Assembly (NCBI GenBank): GCA_030247885.1
Contig: JAPDRO010000009.1
Coordinates: forward strand, 992,001-1,056,000
Length of the DNA stretch: 64,000 nt
Source of the DNA: Taxawa tesnikishii (nom. ined.)
Lineage: Eukaryota; Ascomycota; Dothideomycetes; Dothideales
Reading direction: 5' to 3'
Shown: positions 47,040 to 58,275 of the stretch, piece after piece
Position numbering within the stretch: position 1 is the first letter of the stretch
Layout of the letters: every line of letters starts with the position of its first letter
Made by a program: the position numbers and the translations under genes
The notes under the pieces: model-generated
Told to the model about the DNA's origin: nothing
Seen by the model: only the letters and a program-made list of their open reading frames with translations
The model's database searches: none

Positions 47040-48948
47040 CTAGTAAACGTACACAAACTCGTCGTTCTTCCGATCCGTCAGATCCAGGAAAGCATTCTCT
47101 CCCAGCCTCTGCCCCGTCGCGGTCTCGTTATCCGCGTTGATGTCGACGTAAGTGTCCTGCATGGAATGGTCGTGAATCTTGGCCGGCTTCCCATTCGCCA
47201 CACGCTTTCGACTCTGCAACTTGTTCAAGAAGATGAGATTGGCCAGTTGGATCAGGATGATGGCGACCAGGGTTACGAAAACGGCGAGGACCTTGCGGAG
47301 ACCGGGATGGTAGGCCGGGGCATCCTTGGCGACGAAGAGTAAGGGACCGATGATGTTGCCGGCCGATGCGCCCGCGTTGTAAAGGCCCATGAGCGTGGAC
47401 TTCTTTGTCGTTCCGGCCGTGTTCGCAACGATCCAGGAGACGATCAAGGGGTTGCCGCCGAAGAGGAAGGCGAGGAGGTAGTATCCGACTAGTAACGGCG
47501 CTTGCTCGTTGGGTGCTGCGGGCACGTTAGTCATAGGCCCATGAAACAGGGCCGGAACCACTCACTTCGTTTCAGCAGATACAACATGACCAGTCCAGCA
47601 ATCACCGGTAGCATTATTGTAGCCAGTACTGCAGACTTCCACTTCGCCTTCTGCGCAGCCCACGAAGCGAGCATGATGATTATGAACTGGACAGCGCCAA
47701 AGGGCATGTTCAACAGCGAAGTCGTGTACTTGTCATATCCCAGGCCTGCGAGGATGAGCGGTCCGAAAGTGTTCGTGACGGCGGCCCCCAGATTGTTCAA
47801 GAGCGACATGCCGATGAATAGCCAGTTCTTAGGCTCCATAACGGCCTCAAGGACGTGGCTCCAGTTGAACTCGCGCGAGCCGGTACCGGTCTGGTTGGCA
47901 CGGAGTCGCTCGATGGCTTGAGCCTTTTCGTGCTCGGTCAGGAACCTAGCGGATGGAATATCACTGTCGAGCCGCCAGTACGCGATGGGCGCTGAGACGA
48001 TTGTAACGAGGCCGACGAAAAGGAAAATGCTAAGGCCAAAGTCAGGATCAAGAACCACCGAGGAGTATGATCGGGACTTACATCTGCCATTCTGCAAGAA
48101 CGTTTGAAGGAATATGACCCAGGCCGTACGATAGCGCTGCGGCGACGATGGTGGCGATGCCGTTAGTGCCATACCAAGCAGCGACACGCAGAGGTTGTTC
48201 TACTCAGGAATCAGTCATCCTCTTCGCTGTCTTAGACGACGGAGAAAGTGGCACACCGTGTCGTCGGTACCAATGCGTTGTTATGACACTGAACAAGGGT
48301 AGGCAGCCTCCCTCGAAGAAGCCTAGAAAGAATCTAGCCGCGACGAGACTGCCGTAGCTGTTGCATGCGGCCATTGCCGCTTGAGCGATTCCCCAGCCCA
48401 AACATAGACTGGGCATCAAGATCCGATGCGGTACCTTGACGATGAGGACGGACGTGAAGGGTTGTACAACGACCTGCGCAATTGGCGCAACAGAACCGAC
48501 GAACGAGTATTGATTGCCCACAAGATGGGTATCTCTCTGCAGGCCGAACAGTGCGCCATAACCGAGCACAGATTTGTCCAAGATCTTTCATCACACCGTC
48601 AGCGTCTTGGGCGTCCGTCTTTCGAACGAAAAGCATACTTGGAGGAAGTAGATCCAGACAAGAATGGTAAGGATGACCTTGTCGGTCTTGCGCCGGATGC
48701 GCTTGTTCTAAAGGAGTTCAGTCCGCTGTATCCTTTTCTTGTTGCTACAAGCCAGTAGGGCATACATCTTCATCGGTCAACTCAATGTGCTCGTTGCCGA
48801 CAATCGCTAGCGCTCTATCTCCGTGCTTCTGTGTGCCATGATGCAAAGCTTCTTTTGGTCCGAGGCCAGACCCAGCATCTTCGACGTAGTCTTGGGCAGT
48901 CTTTGGCTGACTTGTCGTGTGGATTTCGCTCTCGCCCGCGCTCGCCAT
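47040..48948 (-). CDS. MFS permease, Dal5-type anion:cation symporter
   Basis: Six exons: complement(47040..47515, 47566..48029, 48082..48199, 48257..48584, 48639..48707, 48766..48948), 545 aa, intact. Family blocks: KVILTILVWIYFLQILDKSV (TM1), SLVAARFFLGFFEGGCLP, ITTHWYRRHEQPLRVAAWYG, FNWSHVLEAVMEPKNWLFIG, NPLIVSWIVANTAGTTKKST and LYNAGASAGNIIGPLLF. All introns are 50-58 nt. Expected to be a plasma-membrane importer of a small organic anion. It is divergent from the permease at 50469. Confidence 0.9.
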
Positions 48949-50468
48949 GATATCAGATGAAATTCTAGAAGGAAATGCGCTGGATGAAGCTGAGTTTCAG
49001 CTTCCCAACCAACCAGTTATACTGAGTACAGAGCCGACACGTTAAAGTGGAGCGGGATCCCCAAGTTCCCCGCAAGACGGACGATCTTGGTCCGGGCACC
49101 GGCAGGGATGCAGACTTGGCTGATCTAGGGGCGGCTGCAGGTCATGCAGCGACCCCCAATTTACCTCGGCCGTCTCTCGTACTGAGGAAACAACTCATGT
49201 ACTCCTTCGAAGATTGTGTAGAGGAGACTGCGCCTTTTTCTTTCATCCCATGCCGTCGTATAAAGGTCAATTGATTCTAGGCGCAAGCAGAAACAGCTGA
49301 GGTGCGGTTAGACTATCAGAGTTGGGACGGAACGCTCAATAGGTGATTCCCCGCCTGCAAAACCCCCACGCTAAGGGGTACCCCGCGGCCTACATGAGTC
49401 GTAGACCGCGGAAGGAGATATATGTACTTCGTGACCAGCCTCCCAAGGACTGAATCGACTGATTGCGTTCGGGCCAAGACACTACCAATCCAAGAGACCA
49501 AGCCTGTCAAGCCCAATAGAAAAGTGACGCCAAGGTTCGTAAAGGACGTACAGAGAACATCGGTGCAAGCGATTGGTCAAATGTCCGCCGAGATTCGGTG
49601 ACCGCTCCCTCCTGTACGTAGGAAGTGCGTAATGCGAGTGTACACGCGGGCGCCCTTATCGACTAGATTCGTGTGGACGTGTCGAGGCCAGGCGCATCCG
49701 TCCCAGTCGGGTCGCATAGAACTGTCGTATAGGCCACCGCTTCATCCGTGCACCAGGTTTCGATGTCCATGTGCGTCGCGATGGCGCATGTTCGATAGTT
49801 CAACCGTGCTGCAACTCTGATCTGAATGAATACGCAGGGGGCGTATCCACGTGCGAGTGGGTGGCGCTGGCGGATGATCAGCGCGGTCAGAAAGCCCTTG
49901 GCGCGGTGAGATGTCCGCGCACTGAGAGAGGCAGCGTCCAAACGCCGCCCAGCTAGCCAGAAGAACGCAATGCAACTGCGGCGGAGCCGGTGCAGTAGCG
50001 ATTTACAGGCCGCCTAAGGAATGGGCGGCGGATATCCGGGTGCGTGAGGGTGGAAACATGGCTGCAGGTCAATCGACCCGTCTCCGCAGTCAGGTAATGG
50101 CTATTCCCGATCCGCCCATTCGGCGTTCTCGACTCTGTCTTGGTCCGAGGTGCACTGTGAAGCCTCGGGCCCTTTGGCCTAGCCGCATGAAACCAAGAGA
50201 AACGGCGAACTGCCGGGCGCACCTGATAGGTCCAGCACGCTGTGTACCCCGTACCCCGTACTCCGTGCGCGGCACTCCACAATTTCCCCACATCCCCCAT
50301 CCTCCCGCATTTCCGCCGAGCACGTTTCTTAATGCTCCTGTCTGCGCGCCAAACCTCTCGCTAGACTCGCCCCCCAAGGTCTTGTTTCCTCTCTTAACTT
50401 CTTGACTTCTCTTGTCTGCGCAACTTGGCTCTGTCTTGACCTTTCCTTATCAAGTTCCCGGGCGCAAG
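48949..50468. promoter_or_regulatory. Divergent promoter region between two permeases
   Basis: 1.5 kb with no supported gene. Small frames on both strands (49660-50400) overlap each other and show no family features. It probably holds both permease promoters. Confidence 0.45.
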
Positions 50469-52238
50469 ATGTCGGACTCCCCGTCCACGGTATCGAGAAG
50501 GGCGACCTTGCTCACCACGAATACGTCCACGACCATGACCTGCAGCTGTCGCCCTCGCAAAGGGCGGAGGCGCTGCACCTGTCCGAACTGACGCCGGAGG
50601 AGCTCGTTGTCCAGAAGAAGCTCAGGCGAAAGATCGATAGCCTCATCATGCCCTTGGTGATTTTGGTTTACCTTATGAACTATATCGACCGGTATGTCGA
50701 ATCCGTGCGGCTGTTTGAAACTGGGATTTTCTTGCTGACGATCACAGGAACAACTATGCCGCAGCGCGCTTGCAGGGACTTGAAAGGGACTTGAACCTGA
50801 AGGCGGACCAATACCAGACGGCTCTGTCCATCTTGTTCGTCGGCTACGTTCTTATGCAGGTTCCGTCAAACTTGCTGTTGAACTACGCCGGCAAGCCCAG
50901 CTGGTACCTCGGCTTTTTCACCATCGCTTGGGGTCTCGTTTCGGCCCTCACTAGCCAAGTCACCACATACGGCCAGATTGTCGCTTGCAGATTCATCCTT
51001 GGGATCGTCGAGGCACCGTTCTTCGCGGGTGTCCTATTCTATCTGTCAAAGTGGTACACAAAGTCGGAACTGAACCTTCGCATGGCCATCTTCTACTCTG
51101 GATCCCTGATCAGTGGTGCGTTCGGCAACTTGATCGCCGCCGGTATCCTCAAAGGTCTGGCGGGCGCACGAGGAATGGATGCATGGCAGTGGCTGTACAT
51201 TATCGAGGGGCCATCACCTGCTTCGTAAGTGTGGATGAACTTTCTCCTGCGAGATTCCGGCTTACCGTAGTTCACAGGTCGGCCTCCTTGTTGTCTTTAT
51301 CCTTCCCGATTTCCCAGACACCTGGTCTAAGCTCTCCCCTGAGATGAAGCACGTTGCCAATCGACGCTTGGCCATCGATGCGGCAGAGGCGGATGTAGAC
51401 GAGGCTGGCGGTATGAGTCAGATCAAGGGCATGAAGCTGGCCTTTACGGACCCAAAGACATACCTGCTCGCGATCGCCTACCACGGCATCACCGGCGCGG
51501 CAGGCTTCCAGAACTTCTTCCCCACCTTGACCGCCACACTCGGATACAGCCGCATCGTTTCGTTGTTACTTGTCGCACCGCCCTACATCTTCATGGTCTT
51601 CTGGTCCTTCGCACACTCCACGATCAGCGACCGCGTCGGAAACCGCTTCTGGTTCTTCATCTACCCCATCCCCGTCACTATCATCGGTTTCATCATCTTC
51701 ATGACGACCAGCTCCTTCGGCGCGCGCTACTTCTCCTTCTTCCTCATGATCTTCGTCTTCACCATGAACGGAACCGTAAGTCCCTCCCCCCACCCCGCAT
51801 GCGCGAACCGTACTGCCCCGAAAATAAAAAAATAAAAAAACTTTCGTATACTAACAAACCCTTGACGTATAGATCTACGCGTGGATCGCAAACGCCATTC
51901 CACGTCCGCCCGCGAAGCGCGCGGCCGCGCTCGCCTTCATAAACTCGGTCGGCAACGCCGCGTCGATCTGGACGCCGTTCACCTACTTCCCCTCTTCCGC
52001 CCCGCACTACCGGCCCGCGTTGGGCGTGTGCATCGGGCTGCAGGCAATCGCTGCCATCTGCGCCATCATACTGAGATTTTACCTGCAGCATCAGAACAAG
52101 CAACTCGAGCGCCTGGAGAGTGAAGACCAGGAGCTGTCGGACAAGGAGATGGCCAAGCTGAGGAAGACGGCTGAGATGGAGGGTATCTCTCTGCAGGCGG
52201 CGAGGCAGCTGCAGAAGGGTTACCGGTACATGATCTGA
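50469..52238 (+). CDS. MFS permease, Dal5-type, two frame slips
   Basis: Four exons: 50469..50691, 50748..51224, 51278..51775, 51873..52238; 521 aa once two bases are restored. The start is ATG 50469 (MSDSPVHGIEKGD) if one C is added to the C4 run at 50479-50482; without it the ATG is out of frame with the rest. A second slip at the G4 run 51207-51210 restores YIIEGAITCFVGLLVVF. Blocks: LIMPLVILVYLMNYIDRNNY (TM1), RFILGIVEAPFFAGVLFYLS, KWYTKSELNLRMAIFYSG and IYAWIANAIPRPPAKRAA. Exon phases fit exactly with both repairs. Substrate unknown; a zinc alcohol dehydrogenase follows convergently. Confidence 0.88.
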
Positions 52239-52749
52239 GGGGCACTGAGACCCGTTTGGGCTATCGTTGGGGGTGGGGGTTGGGGGGGGGGAAGGGGGCT
52301 CTCTTGCCCGTGTTGCGGGCCGGGGAAATGTCAGTCCCATGTAATTTAGATTCGATTGCCGATACCCCTAGTATGGCGTATGAGAAAGTCAATTCGACCC
52401 TAACCTTAACCCCTAACCCGGATCACGTACGACAGGTTAGGCTTTCTCGGCTCCGCTGAGCATTTTATCTGGTTCTTCGTTGATTTGCTTGTGTTTGTCG
52501 TCGTCGCTAAAAGAGTACAAGAAGGTCAATTCGAACAGAACGAACCAAAATGTTTTCCAATTCGAGAAAAGAGAAACTCATCAAAAACATTCCAAGTTCC
52601 TTCACCAAGGGCAATACAATCCGCTATCCCAAGGAAGCAGGCTCCAACCACAAGGCCACGTCGGCCCCGCCGTCCAATCGATTCAACCCCAAAGCAGTTC
52701 CCCGATACGAACGATGCAAAAGCGGAACCTCTTCTGCAATCGTTCACCC
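52239..52749. other. Intergenic between convergent genes, with G-run and telomere-like motif
   Basis: Contains a G-rich run (about 52266-52296) and a short CCCTAA-like stretch (52397-52418). No gene. Confidence 0.5.
52397..52418 (+). repeat. Short telomere-like motif
   Basis: Imperfect CCCTAA units (CCCTAACC, TTAACC, CCTAACCC) in about 22 bp. Fungal telomeres are usually TTAGGG/CCCTAA. The array is too short to be a telomere. Confidence 0.5.
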
Positions 52750-53999
52750 TTACTTCTGCGCCTCGAAGATGACCTTCTGTGCCTTCATGTTGTCGAAAAT
52801 GTCGTATCCCTCAACCGCCTGCGACAACGGCATGATCTTATCCGCCATGAAGCCCAGCTGATCCTGCTTCTGCTTGAGCTTGGCGAGCGCTTCGGGGAAG
52901 ATGGACCGGACAGGGCAGCGGCCCATCTGGATACGGAGGTTCTTGCCATAGGCTTGGTTTCCGCTCCATGGGATCTGCGCACACGTCAGCCGAAATGATC
53001 ACAATGTCGTTTGGTTCCTGTTCGAGTTTTCTTTTTTCTTCTTGTTTTGGAAAGGGCAGAAGGGGAAAAGGAAGGGAGGGGGCTACGAGAGTGCACGACT
53101 CACCTCGCCATTGTGCACGCCGACGCTGGAGATGATACCCCAAGGTCTGAGCAGCTCGAAGCCCATCTTGAGAGCGGGACTCAGGCCGACGACCTCGACG
53201 ACGACGTCGGCGCCCCTGCCGTTCGTGAGCTCCTTGACGCGCTTGTCCAGGCCCTCCCGATCGGTCTGGAAGTTCCACGGTTCGGCGCCCAGGCTCTTGG
53301 CCAGCTCGAGACGGCTCGGCACGCTGTCGACGGCGAGCAGGTGCTTGGGTTTGTAATCCACGATGTTGAGCAGAGCGCACAGCGCGACTGGACCGCAGCC
53401 GATGAGGACGACGGTGGCCTCTTTCTGCTGCGCCTCGCTGAGCTCCTTGAACGCGTTGTGCGCGGCGAAGTAACCCGTGGGGAAGATGTCTGCCATGAGC
53501 ACGAGCGCGGATTCTCTGATGCCTTCTGGTGCTTTCATGACGGTGCTCTCGGCCAGGGAATGCGCACGTACTCGGCTTGTCCGCCGTCGAGGACTGCGCT
53601 GCCGAAGAGCATGCACTTTTCGCACCGTGACGAGAAGCCTTGCTTGCAGTAGAAGCACTCGCCGCAGGAGGTGGTGAAGGGCGATACGACGAGGTCGCCC
53701 GGTTTGAATGAGGAGACGGAGGAGCCGACTTCGTGGACGTGGCCAGTGAACTCGTGGCCCATGATGAAGTCGGTTGGGGAGGGCTGGTGCCCACGGAAGA
53801 CGTGCAGTTCACTGTGCTCTCGTCAGTATGGCAGACTGAGTCTGGAGTCGGACATTAAGCATTACCTGCCGCATAGCGCTGTGTAGTCGACCTTGACGAT
53901 GATGTCGCCTGCATCCTTGATCTTTGGGATTGGCCGGTCCTCTATCACGACCTTCTTAGGGCCCTTGAAGACGACGGCCTTCATTGTGTCCTTGCTCAT
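52750..53999 (-). CDS. Zinc-dependent medium-chain alcohol dehydrogenase, one frame slip
   Basis: Three exons: complement(52750..52974, 53104..53811, 53866..53999), 355 aa with one base restored. The start is MSKDTMKAVVFKGPKKVV. The catalytic zinc ligands are the Cys in TALCGSELHVFRGH and the His-Glu of MGHEFTGHVHEVG. The structural zinc loop has four Cys in CGECFYCKQGFSSRCEKC. The NAD(P)-binding turn is VVLIGCGPVALCAL. The slip is at a C3 run (plus strand G 53556-53558); one more base gives YVRIPLAESTVMKAPEG. Close in pattern to sorbitol/threonine-type dehydrogenases; substrate not predictable. Confidence 0.9.
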
Positions 54000-54686
54000 G
54001 TTGATAATGATGATGACGATGATGATGTATACTGCTTCTCCAAGCTCTTTGTTCGATCAGCCCTGCCCGATTTTTCTCAGAGTCTGAGGTTGTCGGTATG
54101 CCAAATGCAAAGAGGGAACAGAGGGGAATTGAAGCAAGCCATTGCCTCCTAGTCTTAGGATGTATGGAAGCAGATCTTCTGTTGATTCCGAGGCCCGATG
54201 ATGAAGGAACTGCGGGGCAGACGATGGCTTGAAGTGGGGGTGGGGTGATGAAGTTGTGGCTGAAGGCGGGGTTCATGGTTCATTCACTCACACAACAGCA
54301 CCTTGGCACTGCTCACGCTCTACTTCCCCTCCGCTTACACTTCACTTCATAGCAAATCCGTCTTTGCATAATACATTCACCCTCTATCGGGGTAACGGAT
54401 GGGGGCTGGTCTCCAGCAGCAAGCTCCAAGGCCGTACTCTGGGGACGATCAAGCAGAGCATACAGAACAGCTATAAAGATCCAAAGACACCAGGAAAACG
54501 TATCAAAGAAACGCACTTTCATGGACTTCCTTGATGTCATCCGACTACAGAAATCCAAACTGGCTCATTCAGCAAGATGCGACGCACAAGTGCTCTCGTC
54601 TTGCCATATCATCCAAGCCAGCTCAGCTGACAGCCCAAAACCAACACTCATCGTCACCCCTTCTAGCAATACCCTAATACATCCCC
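54000..54686. other. Intergenic
   Basis: Upstream of the alcohol dehydrogenase and downstream of glutaminase A. Has a GAT/ATG-type trinucleotide tract next to the start (54003-54030). No gene. Confidence 0.5.
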
Positions 54687-57303
54687 TTATTCTTCATCCA
54701 AGAACGCCAGCCCCTCCATCGCCCTACCGCCGCAAGCGCGCTCAAGCGTCAAGAACGCAAAGTGCCCGCCCACGACCGGTCTAGCGAAGAAGTTCGGACC
54801 AGGAAACCCACCATGCTCCTCCGTCTTATACAGATCCGTAAACGGCCTGTCTGTTTCGGTCTCATTCAACCACTTGGAGACGGCGTTAAGGATCTGAGTT
54901 CTCGTCTTGCGCGACGCGACGGCAGCGGCCTCAAACTCCCAGTCGGACTTGGTGTAGAGGTGTCGGTTGTCGAGTGGAAGGCCATAGCGCTGCATCACCT
55001 CGCTGTACCAGTTGCTCTGGATCTTGTAGACGTGGTCCGGTATGAAGTCTTCAGCTGGCGGATTGAGCGGGTCCTGCATGTTGTCCGCTCTCGACGCAGT
55101 GGCGAACTTTGAGGCGGACGAAGCGTTCGTGGTCGACGGGTGGAAGCAGAGAACTGCGTCGGCGTAGAGGCTGTACAGCGTAGTCCAGCTACCGTACCAG
55201 TCATACGCAAGCTTTGCGTGAGTGCCGTCGCGGGAGATGGCTCGCTTCTGCCAGTGCTTGATGTAGACTTCGGAGATGTTGCGATAATGCTTCGCCTCGT
55301 CGTCGTGACCCATGACCGTTGCCAGCTCGCTCATTGCCTTGATGCCCACAATGCCTTTGAGAGCCAAGTTTGTGTGCAGAGCCAGCCAGCCCGCAAAGTC
55401 GTCGGTGGAGAGCTGGTTATGAGGCTCGAGTGTACTCGACAAGATATCCGGTCCATTGCTTCCAAAGCCTGTACGACTTGCTGAGCCACTTCTTCGCCTG
55501 CTTCAGGCCTTGGGTAGATCCTCCCCAACTGTCATCCAATCCGTAAACATCCTCACGCATTTCCAAGGCTGCTGGTAGTGCGAATGGATTCTGGTGGTCA
55601 TCGCTGAGAGAGATAACATGCTCCTCTCCTGGCACAGACCATATCGATTGCGGTTCGTGACCCGCTCCGTACGTCAGCGAGTTTACTAGTGCCAGGCCCA
55701 TGATGAGCATGTCACCACATTCTTCGACGGGCATGTATTCGTCATTGCCGTCAGCGTGGCCAGTGAGGTTCGGGAAATGGGTTCCCAAGTCGTGCATAGA
55801 GTACTTGTTGGGATATTGACCGCTCAACATGTGCTCGAGCAAAGGCTCAAGAAGGTATGCCAGCCACCTCGGTTGCGTGTAGAGGAAGAATGGGAAGGCC
55901 GGGAAGATGACATCAACCGTTTGACTGTTTCCGTTCGACGAGATCTCCTTGAGAAAGAGGATAGGATTTTCAGCGGTTCCGGAAAATTGGGTGGCGCCCA
56001 TGACCTGCCGTGCTGACAGAGCCACAATGTCTACATATGAGGAGGAACCAGACGCGTATGCATCGACTGCAAGCTGATCTGAGTAGTTCTGCGCGAGCTT
56101 GGCGGCACTCTTGAAATCCAGGTAATGGAAGGTCGTAAGCGCAGCGTCTGGGTAGAACCACGTCTTCCACAACGGTCGCATGTACGTCAGGCCTCGCGCA
56201 GAAGCATACTGAGTTACGGGATCCTGGAGCAGCGCGATGGTGTAGAGTGTCTTATCAGTTGATACTGCTGCCGACGAGGAATTGGATGCAAGCTTGAATG
56301 ACTTAGAGAAGGCAAACACCGGCTCCTCGTCCATGATATTGCGGTAGTTGTGGTCAATCTCGTTCTTGAGCGTGCCGGTCTTCGCGAAGCGGTGACGGAG
56401 CAAAGCAGATGTTCCGCACTCATGCTCGGCATCCTATTCGGTCTGTCAGTCGGAAACCTGGCATACAATGCAGCATTGTTGGGCGGTCTTGCTGGGCACC
56501 CACCGAAGGACCGGAAAAGGCAAGTGTGCCCCATTCGGCTCTGTCATTCCACTCCGTGAACAGCTGTTCGTGACTTCTCTTGACCTTCCATGTCTTCAAT
56601 TTCTTCGCATCATCGAAATCCGTCTGCTCAAGCTTCCATTCGATGTGGCTTTCCCGGTTGCCGCTCACCCACTGTCCGTTCAGGTCGACGTACACGTCGA
56701 TATCAAAGGTACCCTCGACGTAGATGGTGAGATAAGCGGCAGGTATAGATTGGCGCAGAGTAGATGTTGGGGTTATGGGTGAAAGGAAGGACAGGATGAT
56801 CTCGACCGGCGAGCTGGCTGAATTGTTGGAAGGGATTTGGTAAGTGAGATTGGTGATTGAAGCATCGTACTTCGCCCCAACAAAGACGGGGAAGGAGACA
56901 TTGTAGCTAGCAACAGTCAGCACGCATTGGTTGCGCATTTGGCGTTCAAAGTATCATACTCATCCGATTGCGAATCAAGCGAGTCGTGTGGACGGCCAAG
57001 CAGAGGGTATACTGTGTTCGTTGATGGTACACTAGCGAGTACACCGAATCCAATCTGGATTGGACGTCAGCCCATGGTGGTTGAAATGGGGTGGAACGAC
57101 CATTGACCAATACTACTTACATGCTGGCCAGTGTAGAACATGGGCCATTCGCTCCAAGGCACATCCCTCGCATTCCCCAGCCATGTTGACAGGTAAGGGT
57201 TGCGGACAATGAGTGGAAGGACAGGAGGCGTCAAGGTTGATGCACTGCAAATGGACAGCAGTACGGCTGAAGCTACCAGCAAGCTGGCTACGGATGGAAG
57301 CAT
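54687..57303 (-). CDS. Secreted glutaminase A-type protein, one frame slip
   Basis: Four exons: complement(54687..56418, 56504..56906, 56960..57054, 57121..57303), about 804 aa. A signal peptide starts at 57303 (MLPSVASLLVASAVLLSICS). Family blocks: LPLIVRNPYLSTWLGNARD, WPMFYTGQHIGFGVLASVPS, LSFLSPITPTSTLRQSIPAA, WTGYLVEY and QLSTDDFAGWLALHTNLALK, YGLPLDNRHLYTKSDWEFEA and ARPVVGGHFAFLTLE. This is the GtaA N-terminal plus DUF4965/DUF1793 arrangement. Family members hydrolyse extracellular glutamine to glutamate. Near 55430 the frame slips by one extra base or, better by family pattern (EYSLxPxNQ), two missing bases. This is not a simple homopolymer slip. Confidence 0.85.
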
Positions 57304-57446
57304 GGCGGAGTGCAGATGCAGTGCGTGCGGGTGCAGAAGATACGGGTACTGGGACGACACCAGGTCGCAGAAGCTCTACCACACGGTCTACAGCAACAAA
57401 ACAAGAACAGCCCAGAACCTCAATAACACACTCATGCGCTGAGATG

Positions 57447-57490
57447 AAGAAGGAGGAGGAGGAGGAGGAGGAGGAGGAGGAGGAGGAGAA
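57447..57490 (+). repeat. GGA/GAA trinucleotide repeat
   Basis: A purine tract of about 44 bp, about 145 bp upstream of the glutaminase A start codon. Confidence 0.9.
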
Positions 57491-57813
57491 GCACGCGACA
57501 CGTCTCGTGGGAAGTGTGTCAAGTAGGTGTGTCAGGCGTGTCTCTGCATCTGCTAGTCGAAAGCACGACAACCCCGATTGGGAAGAGGCTGGCCTGTCAC
57601 AAGACAAGCTGCTCCTCTGCCGCGGTCGGTCTACGTCATTGGCCCGTGCCCTGCTTGTTCCTGCGTTCCCCCATGGGGGCACTCAACCATGTAACTTTTA
57701 TCCAGCGTTCAAGAAGACTTGGTTACGAGTATACGGTATGTAGCGCACTCGAGTATTACAGGCATTACAAGGCATAGGTAGGTACCTTAGTGGAGTAGTG
57801 TAGCATCTCAACT

Positions 57814-57920
57814 AGAGCAAAGCAAAGCAAAGCAAAGCAGAGCAGAGCAGAGCAGAGCAGAGCAGAGCAGAGCAGAGCAGAGCAGAGCAGAGCAGAGCAG
57901 AGCAGAGCAGAGCAGAGCAG
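57814..57920 (+). repeat. Pentanucleotide AGAGC/AAAGC array (about 21 units)
   Basis: Four AAAGC units flanked by AGAGC units, then about 16 AGAGC units. Because the period is not a multiple of three, several frames read through it as repeated ALLCS-type peptides. Confidence 0.95.
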
Positions 57921-58275
57921 GATCCAAGCAATATCGACAAAAGCGCAAAGTTGAACACGAAAACACAACCGAAGCAAGCAAAACAGACCACAAACCAAAA
58001 GTGCTCCGACGCAAAAAGCAATAGAAGCCACGCAAATCCCCTCTCGAGAACAACGTGTATATAGGGGAGTTGCAAGTTTGAGCCGGACGCCAAGTTTGGA
58101 GAACCCCCCCCCGAAGCTCGCTCCAAACGCAGCATGCAGAAACTCCGTACCATGCTGGACGTGTAAAGCGGAACGTAATCTGGGAGTTTGTCTTTCGCAT
58201 TCGCTGGTGCGGGCAGCTTCTTTGGTATGGCTTGCCTTTTTCCCAATCCGCTTGACATCATCATGGAGGAATTTC

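Larger units (their letters stand above)
57304..58275. other. Intergenic with microsatellites
   Basis: Between the start of glutaminase A and the 3' end of EED. It holds a GGA tract and a long pentanucleotide array (listed separately). Open frames across the array are repeat artefacts. Confidence 0.6.

Noticed and set aside
46764-47342. 192-aa plus-strand frame
   Set aside because: Largely antisense to the last exon of the 47040-48948 permease.
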